Below, piece after piece: positions 1 through 11,289 of a stretch of DNA of 64,000 nt. A program made the position numbers and the translations under genes. The stretch covers positions 48,776 to 112,775 of the forward strand of contig JAJKFJ010020820.1 in NCBI GenBank assembly GCA_027382625.1, given 5' to 3'. The stretch is from Tetmemena sp. SeJ-2015. Taxonomy: Eukaryota; Ciliophora; Spirotrichea; Sporadotrichida; Oxytrichidae. The notes beneath the pieces are model-generated. The model worked only from the letters and a program-made list of their open reading frames with translations, searched no databases and was not told the origin of the DNA. How positions within the stretch are numbered: position 1 is the first letter of the stretch; each line of letters starts with the position of its first letter.

Positions 1-360
1 TAATCACCCACATCTTTCATACCCTTAGGGAACTTGGTTGCGTCAGTTTGAATATTTCCCTTTGCATCTCTGGTATCCTGCTGCCAGCAGTCATCGATAT
101 TCACGTACTTGTATCCTATCTAGTCAAGGCCCAGGTACTTTATTCTATCTGCATTCGAATACTATTCATGAGTTTATAATGAAGAAATAATTGAGATTCT
201 ACTTGATGATGTCTGCACTGATGTCGCAGGCATACTTGTTCCAGGTATTCCAACCCATAGCTGGCTTCAAGCCAAGGCCATTGTTCAGTGCGCTGCTCAT
301 TTGAGCGATTGAGGCCACACCTACAATCATCAATAGTTGGCTATTTGTGAGAGATCTCAT
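1..360 (-). CDS. alpha-galactosidase (GH27), 5' part, runs off the window
   Basis: The protein starts MRSLTNSQLL, has a hydrophobic N-terminus ending near QMSSA that looks like a signal peptide, and continues with LGLKPAMGWNTWNKYAC. That is the first beta-strand motif of glycoside hydrolase family 27 (melibiase / alpha-galactosidase). YKYVNIDDCWQQ follows, the second conserved GH27 block. Family members remove terminal alpha-galactose from glycans; the signal peptide suggests a lysosomal or secreted enzyme. TAG and TAA codons stand at glutamine positions. A 43-nt insert at 153-199 breaks the frame, and its removal gives KQNADRIKYLGL. The catalytic aspartates and the C-terminus lie beyond position 1. 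The start is the first ATG before the signal peptide, with AT-rich DNA upstream. Family call is firm; substrate specificity is not shown. Confidence 0.9.
153..199 (-). other. IES in the GH27 gene, pointer GAAT
   Basis: ATTC (GAAT on the coding strand) occurs at 153-156 and 196-199. Removing one copy plus the interior (43 nt, not a multiple of 3) joins KQN to ADRIKYLGL in frame. The interior is AT-rich, contains an in-frame TGA, and has no GT-AG ends at the right phase. Confidence 0.85.
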
Positions 361-731
361 TTTCTTATAATTTTAGAGTTATTAAAAGATTATAAACTAT
401 ATTACTAAATCTTATAATTATTATTCTTAAGGATTTCCCTTAATTAAACAGTGACGCAAATCAATGCCAATTTAAATTTTTCGGAGCTTTTTAAAATGCT
501 CGAAGTTTATTTAAAATTCTTTTCATCTTTAAAAAGTTATATTTTGTATTTTTAGTTAACTTGGGAATAGATGGCTTTTAAAGTAATCTATGATATTTTT
601 TTCATCTAATTTTAGGTCGATAAAATGTCAAAAGATTGAGGAAAAATGATTTATTGATAAATAAGTTAAAATTCGATATGAGACTCTTTAGAAAACGTTT
701 CTATAAAGAGATAAAGCAGATTCCAAACTTT
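361..731. other. AT-rich spacer
   Basis: Spacer between the start of the GH27 gene and the stop of the next minus-strand gene. Very AT-rich. A short plus-strand reading frame overlaps its right end but has no recognisable content. I see no RNA gene or repeat. Confidence 0.6.
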
Positions 732-3700
732 TCAATCACCAAGCTCATCAAAGTCTTCATCATGCATATTTCTCCTTTGATCTTTACTAGGATTTATAAA
801 ATAAAATTTATAATGGCTTATCTTAATTAAGAGATGTGAAGGATTGGATTAATAATTTTGGGGTTAGTTATCTTCACTGAGTTGAATGCTAGGTCCCTTC
901 TTGGCCTTTCTTTTTTTGGTTTTTAGGATAGATTGTTCCACCTTATTTTAAATGTTTTTCCTTTGAGCCGGGCCTTACGTGCCTGTGCCGTAAAGCTGAC
1001 TGGAAAACTTTTAGCCACCAAAGCCAATGTTCTCAGGAGTCATCTGGTAAGGATCGTATCGTGGGTCGCCAATCATGTTCTACATGTTTGTGTTAAGGAA
1101 AGAAGAGCCATGCGAGGACATGAAAGTACCCTCCCCTCCTGTGTTCTGATGCGAAAGATTAGGCACGGGACCAGGAGTGAGCTAAGAATTATATTGCTTT
1201 GCAAGTTGCTGCATCTTATTGTTTGTCTTTTTGGACTAAAGCTTTTATGCGGACGGCTGTTCTGTCTTGAAGTCATTCATAATGTTTTATCTTTAAACCT
1301 TCGCCTGTCTGTACATCTCATCCAAGTCGTCAATATATATAGATTCCAACTCTATATAATAATTTTAAAGCATTATTTAAATATCTCTCTCAAATTCGTC
1401 CTAAGCTAGAGAGTTGTGGTCCTGGAAAATGGCAGGGATGGTATTCACTCCTCCAAGCTTAATCATAAAATGTAATTTAAGAAGCTTATCTTGATGCTTC
1501 TTGACCTTCTTCTTATTTTGCTTTGTTTTGGCAGTAAGTGCTCCCCCATAGATGCCTCCCTTCTTAGTTCCCTTCATCATAATGTCCATAATTGATTCTT
1601 CGATCTTTGTCTCTTCATAGATGTTGAAATCCTAGATGGAGACATCATCCACGTCATTCAGCTTGGACTGGCTCTTATTATTTCTTATTGAAACTCGCTG
1701 CATAGTGTCATGATGCAGTATCGCACTTTATAAGTTTAAATCCAATATTGATGACTATACTTTGCGTGCCTTGAGTTTTGGAGTTGTCATCTTATGGACT
1801 GGACTTTTTCTTGCCTCTTTGACTGCCGCTCTTGTCCCTCTTTTCTGCTTCTGTGGCGTCGTGATCGACATACTTGGCCTCCTTTCTCTTTCTTTTCCAT
1901 TCCAAGAATTTTTCCCTAATCGCCTTGATAATCTCGTAGATCACAATCCAAATAGAAATGCAAATAAAGCTGTTATCAATCATTATATGTGAATGACGAG
2001 GTTTATTGCTAAAGTAGCCAGGATGATGTAAATTATGATCCAGCCAATTTTGTTCTAAAAAATATGTTCCAAATTTGCACATTCAAATTAGTGTAGTTCT
2101 TAGTGGCGAGATCTGGGACTGCATCAGTCTGGCAGAACCACAAGCAAGCCACGATTATTGCCTTATTTAATCACGCTTTCAATATTAATTAAAGCCAGTT
2201 TTAAAAAAAGAATAGGATACAGACTTCATTAAGGATCTCTTGGAAGTTTTGAGTTCTTGTCTTGTATGGTCTCACAATTATGTTGAAAGCAAGTTGACCT
2301 ATGCAGTGAACTAAGTTCAAACCCAGTTAGTAGTAAACAAGTTCGGGAGGCATTGCAAAGATCAGCAAGTAGTAGAATCTTATTCCTTTATATTAATTAT
2401 TAGATAAAAATTTTAATTGGTAGAATCTCCTAATCATGAAAGAAAAAGTTGCGTAGTGACCCCATGTCCCAAGTGGTCTGATAACAGAAAAATAAATCAC
2501 AATATAAAAAGATCTGAGACCACTGACCAAAGTTCCAAACTTCTCTATGATATCTTCATCTTCATAGAGTTCAATTTTCCTCTTCGTCATGAATATAAAG
2601 CAGATCACTACTTCACAAATTGTCACGATCTAAGATTGAATTTAGACAGATAATTTAACTTACAAAGAAAAAGACAGCGATTGCTCCAGAGGTGATGTTC
2701 AGCTTGTCGTCCATGTAGAACAAAACTTAAAATGGTTGTTTAATCCGCATTATTAATTTTTTTAACTGTGTTCATGTAAGAAAATAGACCCACATCCAGG
2801 TAGGTCTCCATCATCGTCCTCAGCAATACACTATAAGAGTACTCTTTCAGCTGGTCGCCCACGTATTTCTCAACCCTTTAAGTTTAAAATTGCTTATTTT
2901 TTATTACCTTTGCAGTCTGGGGTGCTTGTACTTTATGAATAGAGACCTGAGAACTTAAAATTCGCACTCAACTTTTTTCTTAAACTCTATAAAGGATGTA
3001 AAATCCGATGAGAGTCATAACTACTAGGTAAACATCGACCATGTTCATGATGAATATTTGAGAGTCCACTCCATAGAGACTGAAATTGTAATTCATGGGT
3101 TCGAACTTGACCTCGTCCTCTTAAATCTTCTGATAGATAGTGTCCTTGAAGGGAATCATATCAAAGTTTAAAAGTTCATCAATTTATGATGGCCTTTATT
3201 ATTAAGTTTGAGACCATCATCATGTTGAAGAACACATAGATGTGAGGTAAAATTAAGTGAAATGTGAAGCATGCTGTTTATTTGTATTTTATTCATTACT
3301 TTAAGTGATTTGGTTTAACAGGTTAACATTAAGGAAGACGAAATAGTTCAAGATTTCTAGACCGTGAAGCAGAGCCCAAAGGCTTGACATAGCGGAAGAC
3401 ATCAAGATAAACATTAAAAATTGAGGATGTATAATCACAGTACTAGCAATGATCGCCGAGCCAAAGAGCGTCTTCAAAATAACGTTGATTGAGTCTGACA
3501 AATTTTCAAGTTGCTAAAGCGCTTCATCAAAAAGTAAGGATACTTTTAAACTCGAAATATAATATCGTCTGGATCTATAATGAGAGCAATATCTGCTGAG
3601 TAGACTCTGTTGACTAGGTAGTTACCTTTCTGAGATATTGTCTGAATCAAATAGTTTGCAATCGTGATGTTTGCAGTTTCTTTATCCTAAAACAAGTTTA

Positions 3701-6595
3701 AAATGTGGGGTGAATATTTATTACTGAATGCATTCCTATTGAACTTGGATTGTCAAAGTCGATTTAAACAGTCATATATGGATAGATGGATAGATAAAAA
3801 AATAAGTGTGACTAAAAACAACAATTTTTAAGTCAAGTCCTTATTCGTAATTGAAGTTAAATAGAGGGAAATCATATCCTAAATTACAAAAATTTAAATA
3901 GAGTTTACCTCCCAAGTGAAATTGTAGGGTTCAAGCGGACCTTGCATGGTTATTGTGATAAATTTAGACTCCTTAATTTGAGAATAAGTTTAAGGAGGGA
4001 TCGCTATTTCCTAGTTAAAAGTAATTGTGACTGAGCCGTCATGAGAGTAACGATAAATCTGACCCCTCAACTCTTTCTCGTTTGAGAAGTCATCCGTTTA
4101 ATTGGAGTCCAGCACTATGATGTTGAATATGTAAAGATTGTATCCTAAAAATAATTTCATCTGAAGTCAGAATTGATAAAATTTAATTACATTATAGTAA
4201 GAAGGCGCTTTAGTCTCTGAAACTTTCAAAACTAAGCTGTAAGATCCGACATCTACTTTTGTGAGGGGTTTACTGTTGATGATCAAGTTCCTAGAGTCAA
4301 GAGTAACAAAGTAAGGAAGCGCAGAGAAGTCAGAGAGATAAAGCTCGAGCGTGAAAGGCGAATTCTTCTCCTTGTCAATAATAGAAGGTAATTGAATCTG
4401 GTAACTCTGCTTCAGATTGTAGGTATAGTTGAACTTTTTTATGCTCATATAAGGCGCTGAGTTATTCTTAATTATGATCTGCTGATAATAGATATTTCTA
4501 GCAGAGTTGAAGCACCCAGAAAACATGACCATGTACGAACCTATGTTAGCTGTGTCGTTAGTGTAGACATAGAGCCTGTCATTTTTGTAGGTGATGAAAC
4601 TTGGCAGATCTGATCCATTGTTCAAAGTGATATTCATGCCACCTCCCGAGTCTCTGATGCGCAAGTAGAACTTTTGCTTGAGAGACTTGTAGCTGTTAAC
4701 TTCTCCCCTGTAGTATATAAGAGCTGAGTTCGAGTAGAAGTCCACGATGTCAGGGTCGTCTGTGTTGTTAGCATTCTGGATAACTTCTTGTGGAGTTAAA
4801 ATGACCGTCTAGTTCCCGCTCACATATTCATAAGGATTGAAAAAGCTGATCGCAAAGCACATTTGATAGGCCTTGTAGATGGCCTTAAGATCTCTGTGCG
4901 AGATGTTGTACCAGACTGAGAAAGCGAGATTCTTCGCCTGGTAGAGATCTAAGTAAGTATTGTTAGGCATTAGTTGGGGATTTTCAAAGGCGCCTACCTG
5001 ATCTTTGTTATCAAATGCAGTTGCATCTGGGATGCTCTTCATGTCTTGGCAGCAGTAGTCATCTGGGGTTTTGAAAGGGGAAGCTCTGGTCAAGAACATG
5101 GCCCTGTATTAAAAGTTCATGCTGTTCGCCATCTTAGAGGCACCAGCGAAGGCGAAACTGCCATCTTAAAACATGACTAGACCATTACTGAGGTAGAGAT
5201 TAGACCCCAAAGAGAAGTATTTGCCCGCTGTCATTCTTCCAATCAGCTCTATTCTCACTATAATGGCATCCTAGTCCCCTGACTTAGTGTAGGAGGATGA
5301 AGCTGATGAAAGAAGGACGAATATTTGTTGGTTAGTAACTTCTAACCCAGTACACTGCTCTGGATTGTTGCCCGAGAACATGTATGTGTAAGTCTCGTCG
5401 CCGTTCTGCTTCATGCTAAAGATGTGCGCAGTCGCTGCATATACTCCGCATCCCACCACTCCTTGACTGTTATGAAAAGAAAAATGTTAATTATCAAACA
5501 AGAGAATTTGTTACTCCCCTTTCAATGATTGAATTTCTCAATTGAGTAATAACATGATAATTATTATGAGGAGGAATATTAAGCTTGTCTTATTATAAAT
5601 TTCATTTTTCAATTTAAATCAAGTGATATCTCTGCACTTAATTTGGCCAATACCGTCAAGTGCTCTATTTAATATTTTTAACAAAGTTTTTCAAATTTTT
5701 CCTGATCCATCTTAGATTGCCATTAGATGCACTGACTTAGAAGATGGTTGAGTTTTGCCATTAAGATTGTATCGAGCTATCGTAGGAGTCTGTGTCGTTG
5801 AACTTTAGCGTGCCCGCATAGTAAACATAACTCCTGGTTGAGTCAAGGCAGGACTTGAACTGACCTACAGTCTGCGAGTAAGTGACGTCTGGGTTGTTGG
5901 GACCAAGTTGCTTCTGCCAATCGAAGATCACTCCGCCATAGTTGAACTTGAAAATGTTGACCGGCTTGTTGAAGAAGTTGAGTGAGCCGTAGATGTTCAG
6001 GTACTGTCTGTATCTCTTTAAGCTTAATATAGTATAATAGCGTATTGAGATATCTAGGGACATGCCGGTGTAGCCAATTTTATCTTCCGTGAGTTTAGAC
6101 TTGAATTCGAAGAAGACTTCCTGTCCCCTGCATGTTTATGTAGCCGAAGAAAGGTCGGTAGAAATTAATCTACCCGCCATAAACACCTTTTGGGGTTTTG
6201 TTGGAAAATGCCTTTTTAATAGCCCTAAGTTTTGGGATTTTAAAAAATATAAATATTTGCATTGGTTTCATTATCTTGATAGTACTTGCCCCATATGTAA
6301 GTTCCATCCTCCGCGTTAACAACCATGGCAAAAGCTTCAATGGCTCGGTCCACAAAGTTATACTAAGAGTAGGATTTTAAAACGAAGTATTTAAAAGTAC
6401 TAAAACTTAATTGATTCTCCGCACATGAGGATGTATTGACCATCAGAACTGGCGTCAATATACCTGACGAAATTGTTACTTGTGCCCCCTAGAACACAGG
6501 GAACTTGTTCTTAATTTTGCAAGTAGCCTCCATTTCCCTCCCTCGAAAGTAGTTCTCAAAGCTCTCTCCGCGCTGCGAAAATAAGGCATTATAGG
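732..6595 (-). CDS. large membrane protein: propeller-like repeats, cadherin-like domains, membrane segments, charged tail
   Basis: The reading order is from about 6595 down to the TGA at 732-734. The N-terminal third has repeats of the type RYIDASSDGQYILMCGE, AFAMVVNAEDGTYIWGKYY and LYLSNGLVMFQDGSFAFAG, which look like beta-propeller blades. Next come two or more Ig/cadherin-like (CADG/He_PIG-type) units around 4170-4750, such as SDLPSFITYKNDRLYVYTN. Then come several hydrophobic segments (about 3500 to 1850, for example ICISIWIVIYEIIKAI) and a basic, Gln-rich tail ending MHDEDFDELGD. Such multi-domain surface proteins are common in ciliates; the role is unknown. At least four IESs interrupt the tail, and one or more single-base shifts occur near 6530 and 6110. 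No signal peptide or convincing first ATG is visible; the best local ATG (about 6585) is in a shifted frame, so the 5' end may be on a missing or distant segment. Confidence 0.7.
789..845 (-). other. IES in the large membrane-protein gene, pointer AATCCT
   Basis: AGGATT (AATCCT on the coding strand) at 789-794 and 840-845. Excision of 51 nt joins QNYQSN to PSKDQRRNMHDEDFD, the C-terminal end of the protein. The interior is AT-rich. Confidence 0.75.
1332..1384 (-). other. IES, pointer ATATT
   Basis: AATAT at 1332-1336 and 1380-1384. Excision of 48 nt converts the tail to DEFERDIDDLDEMYRQAK, removing a Leu/Tyr/Ile-rich stretch that does not fit the surrounding charged sequence. Confidence 0.75.
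1455..1487 (-). other. IES, pointer AAGCTT
   Basis: AAGCTT at 1455-1460 and 1482-1487. Excision of 27 nt (in frame) joins KKHQDKL to GGVNTIPAIFQ. The interior encodes only the hydrophobic run LKLHFMIK. Confidence 0.7.
1702..1759 (-). other. probable IES joining two apparent genes, pointer TAT
   Basis: ATA at 1702-1704 and 1757-1759. The upstream frame (KKKSSPQDDNSKTQGTQS) otherwise ends at a TGA (1708-1710). Excision of 55 nt joins it in frame to MQRVSIRNNKSQSK. The pointer is only 3 bp, so the join is an inference from frame and composition. Confidence 0.55.
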
Positions 6596-6599
6596 GGAA

Positions 6600-6850
6600 A
6601 AAAATGGGGGATTTTTTTAAAAAAAAAAAGGAAGGCAAACCGGCTTAAACCAAATTATCCTAATTATTGTTGTGAAATAAAAATTAATATGATTTTTTTT
6701 AATATTTCCAACACCTTCCCTAATCCCCTTTATTCACCACTAAATCACCACTAAATTTTCCTAAACCTTACGGGTTTTCCAAAAAAAAGTTAAAATAAAA
6801 TTTTTTAAAATTTTTTAATAATTTTTAATATAAGATAATTTAAGAGATTA
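6600..6850. other. AT-rich, homopolymer-rich spacer
   Basis: This stretch is dominated by runs of A and T (an A run near 6621-6631 and T runs near 6605-6615 and 6693-6701), with short repeats such as caccactaaa twice near 6735-6755. No reading frame survives. It separates the large membrane-protein gene from the coiled-coil gene upstream on the same strand. Confidence 0.6.
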
Positions 6851-8878
6851 ACTCTATTGCGACGGCCGCATAGGGGTTTCTCAAATAGTTATCAGATCGT
6901 GGGGCAGCACCAATTTCTTCTTCTTCATGTCGATACTGGATCATGAGCCAGCTTCGCTACCTAACTTAAAAAGTTAGTCTTATCTCTCTGACTTGTGAGT
7001 ACATTGTCATCTTCATATGATTGAGTACTTGATCAGAACCTTTGAGGTTATTGATATTATCAGCGACTTTGGCTTCCTTTTCTAAGATCTCCATCTTACG
7101 GTTGAGTTCTTGCATTTTCTTTCTCTCCTGGATTTTCTTCACCTCCTCCTCTCGAAGTTTTCGTAGTCCTTTCAACTCAAACTCATGGTCTTGGTTCTCC
7201 TCTCAAATAAAAGAAGGGAATAAAAGTTTGATGCTCCTTCTTTTAGTTAAGTTGCTTCTTGGTGAGCTCAAACTTTCTGTCCATCATCTTGCACTTTAAT
7301 CGCCATTGTTCCTCCTCCTCTTGCTTCAAAGCCATTCAAGGCAAAATTATCTAAACCTATCATCTTTCATAAAAAATTTAACATATTGATTGCATTATCT
7401 AAAATGAAGCATTAACTCATTCGTTAAGCTAAGTTACCCTTCTTAGCTTTGTTAGCCTTGCTTGCACTTGTTTCAAGGAATTTGACTGCCTCCTTCTGCT
7501 TCTTGGCCATGAGCTTGTCTATCCCCTTCTTGCATTTTCTCATGTTATTTCCTCTCTTCTTCAGCTCGTTTCTCCTTTTCCTCTTGTGTTCTGACCTTCT
7601 TCTCGAACCATTTCATGTTCTTCACCTGTGCGCTGTTCTGCATCTCCTAGATAAACTACTCATGCTAATTAAAGTAGTATGCTTCTGCTGCTTGAGGTAG
7701 AGCTCTTGCTCTATCCTGCTCATTTGAGACATGCATGTCTCCATCTCTATCTTGTGCTTCTCCTGCAGCTTTGCTAGTATCTCATTATGCTTCCCCTTCG
7801 TACCCCCTTCTTCTTCCTTTCAATATCCATGCTCTGTTGCTTTGACATCTCATTCAGCTTCTACTACTTCTCCTTCAAGCTGCTTTCGTTGCCTTTCTTC
7901 CTCCAATTCCTGGTGATGTTGGAAGGTCTTGTGCAGCATATCTTGAGTGGACTTGACCTTTCTGAAGCCGCATATCATTAGCAATCCTTTTCTGCTTCTA
8001 TAGGATATCTTAGACACAATAACATTATACTTACCAGTTGCTTCTTTTGCTGCACAGTCTTCTTTGTCCACTTTTTCAAGCTTGCTGCTGTAGCTTGATC
8101 TCGATCGACTGTCTCCTTCGGTCCTGACTGAAGTGACGCTTGGTGTCGTTCTAAAGCGTTACTTTACAACAAGACCATTATTAGTCTTACCTGCAACTTA
8201 AACTAAAGCTTCATTAGCTTGTCCTTCTCCTCTTGAAGTCTTAAGGGCCGGTAACGATAGACAAATCCTTAAGAGGTGAAGTGAGAACGAGTAACAGAGA
8301 GAGGCAGTTTCTTTGAAGCGCCCTTCACACTCATGATGGATTTATTCTGGTTGTAATTGTTGATGGTGTTATTCAGGCTGGTGGTATTGCCCAAATCAAG
8401 TGTCTAGTTTATCTCATCCCTGTTCAGCTTTGCTATTTAACATAAGTTAAACCACACACAATCAATACTTACCTAGTCTCTGTCGCTCCTCGAGAACTTC
8501 ATTGAGAGTTTGAAACAGTCTTGATCTGTAGTGCTTCCACCTAAGCTCGATTATATCTTGTGCTATACCCTTTTGTTCGAACTGCTCGTAGGTTTAAGAT
8601 ATCAGCTCTGAGGGCTGGATACCCAGATTCTTGCAAGCTCTAGCCAAGAGAGGTGACTCCAGGTCTAGATTAATTGAGTCCAGCTGCTTGAGAGTCTTAA
8701 TACGAGGGAGATGATTGTGTCGTTTCTCTTTGGCAGCTGGATTGCTCTGACTTGGTGCTAGTGCTTAAAGCTGATTGGTGACTTTTGATTTGAAGTTGAC
8801 TCCTGTCACTCCCTGCTTTTACTCTGAGGAGTAGTTCTTGAGTGGGTCATAGGGGCTGCTCCCTGCAAACGGTTTCAT
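6850..8878 (-). CDS. coiled-coil protein, function unknown
   Basis: Starts MKPFAGSSPYDPLKN at 8878. The first ~130 residues are mixed (LKQLDSINLDLESPLLARAC, ELRWKHYRSRLFQTLNEV). The rest is strongly charged and alpha-helical, with heptad-like runs such as HHQELEEERQRKQLE, KLQEKHKIEMET and REEEVKKIQERKKMQELN. A C-terminal non-coiled part follows (SWLMIQYRHEEEEIGAAPRS). A 40-nt intron (8433-8472, GTAAGT...AATAG) lies after EERQRL, and probably two more (donor GTAAGA near 8202, GTAAGT near 8036). Three clear IESs follow. Single-base shifts next to short A/G runs break the frame at several points, so the exact length (about 550-600 residues) is uncertain. No catalytic domain was recognised; a cytoskeletal or ciliary role is only a guess from composition. 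The stop is not located precisely. Confidence 0.6.
7197..7238 (-). other. IES, pointer AGGAG
   Basis: CTCCT at 7197-7201 and 7234-7238. Excision of 37 nt joins QLNQKK to ENQDHEFELKGLRKL in frame. The interior is a hydrophobic, AT-rich run. Confidence 0.75.
7333..7422 (-). other. IES, pointer GAATG
   Basis: CATTC at 7333-7337 and 7418-7422. Excision of 85 nt joins KKGNLAQR to MALKQEEEEQWRLK in frame. The interior has a TGA in the upstream frame. Confidence 0.75.
7636..7688 (-). other. IES, pointer GCAGAA
   Basis: TTCTGC at 7636-7641 and 7683-7688. Excision of 47 nt joins ELYLKQQ to NSAQVKNMKWFEKK in frame. Confidence 0.8.
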
Positions 8879-9280
8879 GCTAGAATCTTTCTTAAGAAAG
8901 TTGATTGAAGAGGTCGAAGCATAGGCTTTCAAGTAAGCTCCAATTTAGAAATAATGTAATAAGTTGAAGAGAAATATTATTAAGAACGCTTTTATAAAAA
9001 TAACTAGAACTTTAAAATCTACATGACTGTCTTATTTAAATTTCTATTTGAAGAAAAAAGAACTAAAGATGTTTACTTGAGAGAGGAATGAGGATTCGAG
9101 AGACTAAGATTCAACCTGTCTTGTGACATTGTTATAGAAATCTGATTATAATCAAGAAATTAATATTAAAGTATATACTACAAACTTTTAATCCCTCTAT
9201 TTAAAAAGATATAAAATAATCTCACTACGAAATATTGGATATTAAATTCCATTCTCTTAATCTTTCTATCGTTCAGTCTT
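8879..9280. other. spacer between two minus-strand genes
   Basis: AT-rich, about 400 nt. The right part lies just past the TGA of the cyclic-nucleotide-binding gene. The frame of the coiled-coil gene stays open for about 60 nt upstream of the chosen ATG, so a longer N-terminus is possible. No other feature seen. Confidence 0.5.
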
Positions 9281-11201
9281 TCACTGGTATTATATTCCCG
9301 TGACTTTGTTCTTATACGACCTCCAGACACTTTTCTATTACCAGCCCTTCTTCAAGTGATTCTCTATATTCAAATAGTCTTTTTTCAAATTCATGAGTGA
9401 TAGAATGTCTTTAAGCTTTCTCCATTCGTCCATCGAAATCTCAAGCAAGTAGGTATCACCTTCTGAGTACGAGCTGTCGTTTCTTGTGTTCTAAATCGAA
9501 TTAAACTGCCCATCTACAACGAGCTTAGACTTTTCCTTTTTCTCCATCAGGATCTCTTCTCCTATGAATTCTCCCATTCGAACCATTCCTATTGCTCCCA
9601 AAGTTTGATTGTGCAGCAAGATCTTGCCGAAAAGCACGAAGTAAAAGCTTAGCATGGTATCGCCTTCTTTATAAAGCAGCTGCTCTTAACTAAGCTTGAT
9701 TAGGGGATAAGTTTTGAAGAGATGTTTGACACACTAAACTGAAAGCTTGCACAGAAATGAGTGATACTTCATCATGTTCACAACTGATACTTCCACCACT
9801 TTCTTACGATCAATCTTTTTCTCATAAGCTGTCTTTAAAGCATTGTTTTAGAAGCACCTGAGTTTCATCATACTAAAAGCAAGATTAAGAAAGCGATATT
9901 GCTTACATTATTTTGTCCTGGTAGTGATTATCCTCTTCCTGAGATATGTTCGAAGTCTTGAATCTGAAACTTATTCAAGAACAGACTGAGTAGATTATTG
10001 GGATCAGTATATTTCTTCTATTGCTTAGTACCACCCGTCTCATCTAAGGATCTAGCATTGGTTTTATTTTAGCCGTTTCGATTTGCCTCTACCAGCTGAG
10101 CACTGATGTCAATCTTCAGGTTATCATTCACTTCTAAGACGAACTTCTAGTGTATTCTGTAGAGTTTCTTCATTATAGCTCCACCTGCATCGTCATCTTC
10201 ATCTAAAATTTACCTATTCAGTTTGCTCAAGTCATAAGCCTCTTCTCCAGGGTCGTAAACCCCCACCAAAGTTGGGTTTAGTAAAATCTTGTTCTGACTT
10301 GGCGAGGGTGTATTCTAAACGTTCCCATTCCCCATCTGTCCTCTTGGCCCAAGAACTTACTAAAATACTACCAATCTATTTAATCCAATATAAATCTTTG
10401 CCTATGTTTGCTTATGCTAAAGTTTCTCACTCAAGTTTCCATCACTTAATTTGGGACTGTTACGAAGAGAGTTCGCCACTGTTCTGGCCTCTTTCACATT
10501 TTGATAGGAAACTAGGTCTATACTTTTGTAGTCACCGTAGCCTTCATCTGGCTTGAAATCGTTTTAGAATTTATTGGTCTGTACTATACTCCTTTGCTAC
10601 TAACTCTCCGCATTCAAAGCCTCTATTTTATCTAGATGTTGGTCTAGTGATGACTGAAATTCGTCTTGCTTTAAAAATTTAGAACATCTATAAGATGATG
10701 ATGCTCATTTTGTGGAAAAGAAGACTACTAAGCACCTCTAATTGGAGAGACCCTTGCAGATATGCTTGAGTGCTGAGGCTGATACCTTTTTGGCGCCACA
10801 CTTTAAAATAAATGCATGCTTCTGTTAATGGGCTGTGGGTTGAGCATCTTCATCAAGTTTTGAAAGTCATTATTCGAAGACAAATCTTCGTTCTATTGAA
10901 AACTAGTGTTGTTACTATTCGGTGCATAAGGTTAAATAAAATTTAAATTCAATCATAATAGATAAATAAGTTGCTTGTCTAAGTAGCTGCTATTCAGAGT
11001 ATTGGGCTGATACTCTTAGTGCTAGTATTTCTTAGAATTCAAAATCATAGCTCCTGTGTTCTGTAACCTCCTAGGCTGACCTCATAAAATAACAAAGGCA
11101 TACTTTGTCTATTTTTAATATATTCCTCCACCCATCCTAGTGGAACTCGTGGGTAGTTGACTATGGTTGAGGCTGCTATAGCTCTGTTGCTCATAATCCA
11201 T
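9281..11201 (-). CDS. cyclic-nucleotide-binding-domain protein
   Basis: The start MDYEQQSYSSLNHSQ is at 11201 and the TGA at 9281-9283. The N-terminal half is Gln/Ser/Asn-rich and probably disordered. The C-terminal part holds a cNMP-binding fold: LSQEQLLYKEGDTMLSFYFV, then LFGKILLHNQ, GMVRMGEFIGEEILME and GDTYLLEISMDEWRKL. These match the usual beta-roll order (entry strand with GD, GxV/I strand, GE-F-GE phosphate cassette, final strand and helix). The canonical arginine of the phosphate-binding cassette (FGExALLxxxxR) is not obvious, so cyclic nucleotide binding itself is uncertain. An intron- or IES-like insert lies just before MMKLRCFQNN (about 9871-9905, GTAAGC...TTTTAG), and its exact ends leave a one-base phase problem. 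An IES lies at 11080-11128. It is head-to-head with the methyltransferase gene, with 88 nt between starts. Confidence 0.7.
11080..11128 (-). other. IES, pointer GAGG
   Basis: CCTC at 11080-11083 and 11125-11128. Excision of 45 nt gives STRMGGGQPRRLQNTGAMIL; without it the frame runs into a TGA. Confidence 0.75.
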
Positions 11202-11289
11202 TAATTATTTATTCAAAACTAAGAGAAAGCATGAAATTTACGCCTTACTTGTAAAATTATCACTTCAAAATTGCATAAATAAAAGCAAA
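11202..11289. promoter_or_regulatory. short divergent intergenic region
   Basis: Only 88 nt separate the start codons of the cNMP-binding gene (-) and the methyltransferase gene (+). It must contain both upstream regions, unless the two loci are split by chromosome breakage in the macronucleus. No specific motif is identified. Confidence 0.4.

Noticed and set aside
933..1409. 158-codon plus-strand frame
   Set aside because: It is the reverse-strand shadow of the minus-strand tail of the large membrane protein, which has sensible sequence, IES structure and a TGA stop.
8000..8090. 77-nt IES with GGT pointer in the coiled-coil gene
   Set aside because: A 37-nt GTAAGT...TATAG intron plus a one-base shift retains a plausible helical segment (KQKRIANDMRLQK), which is more economical than losing it.
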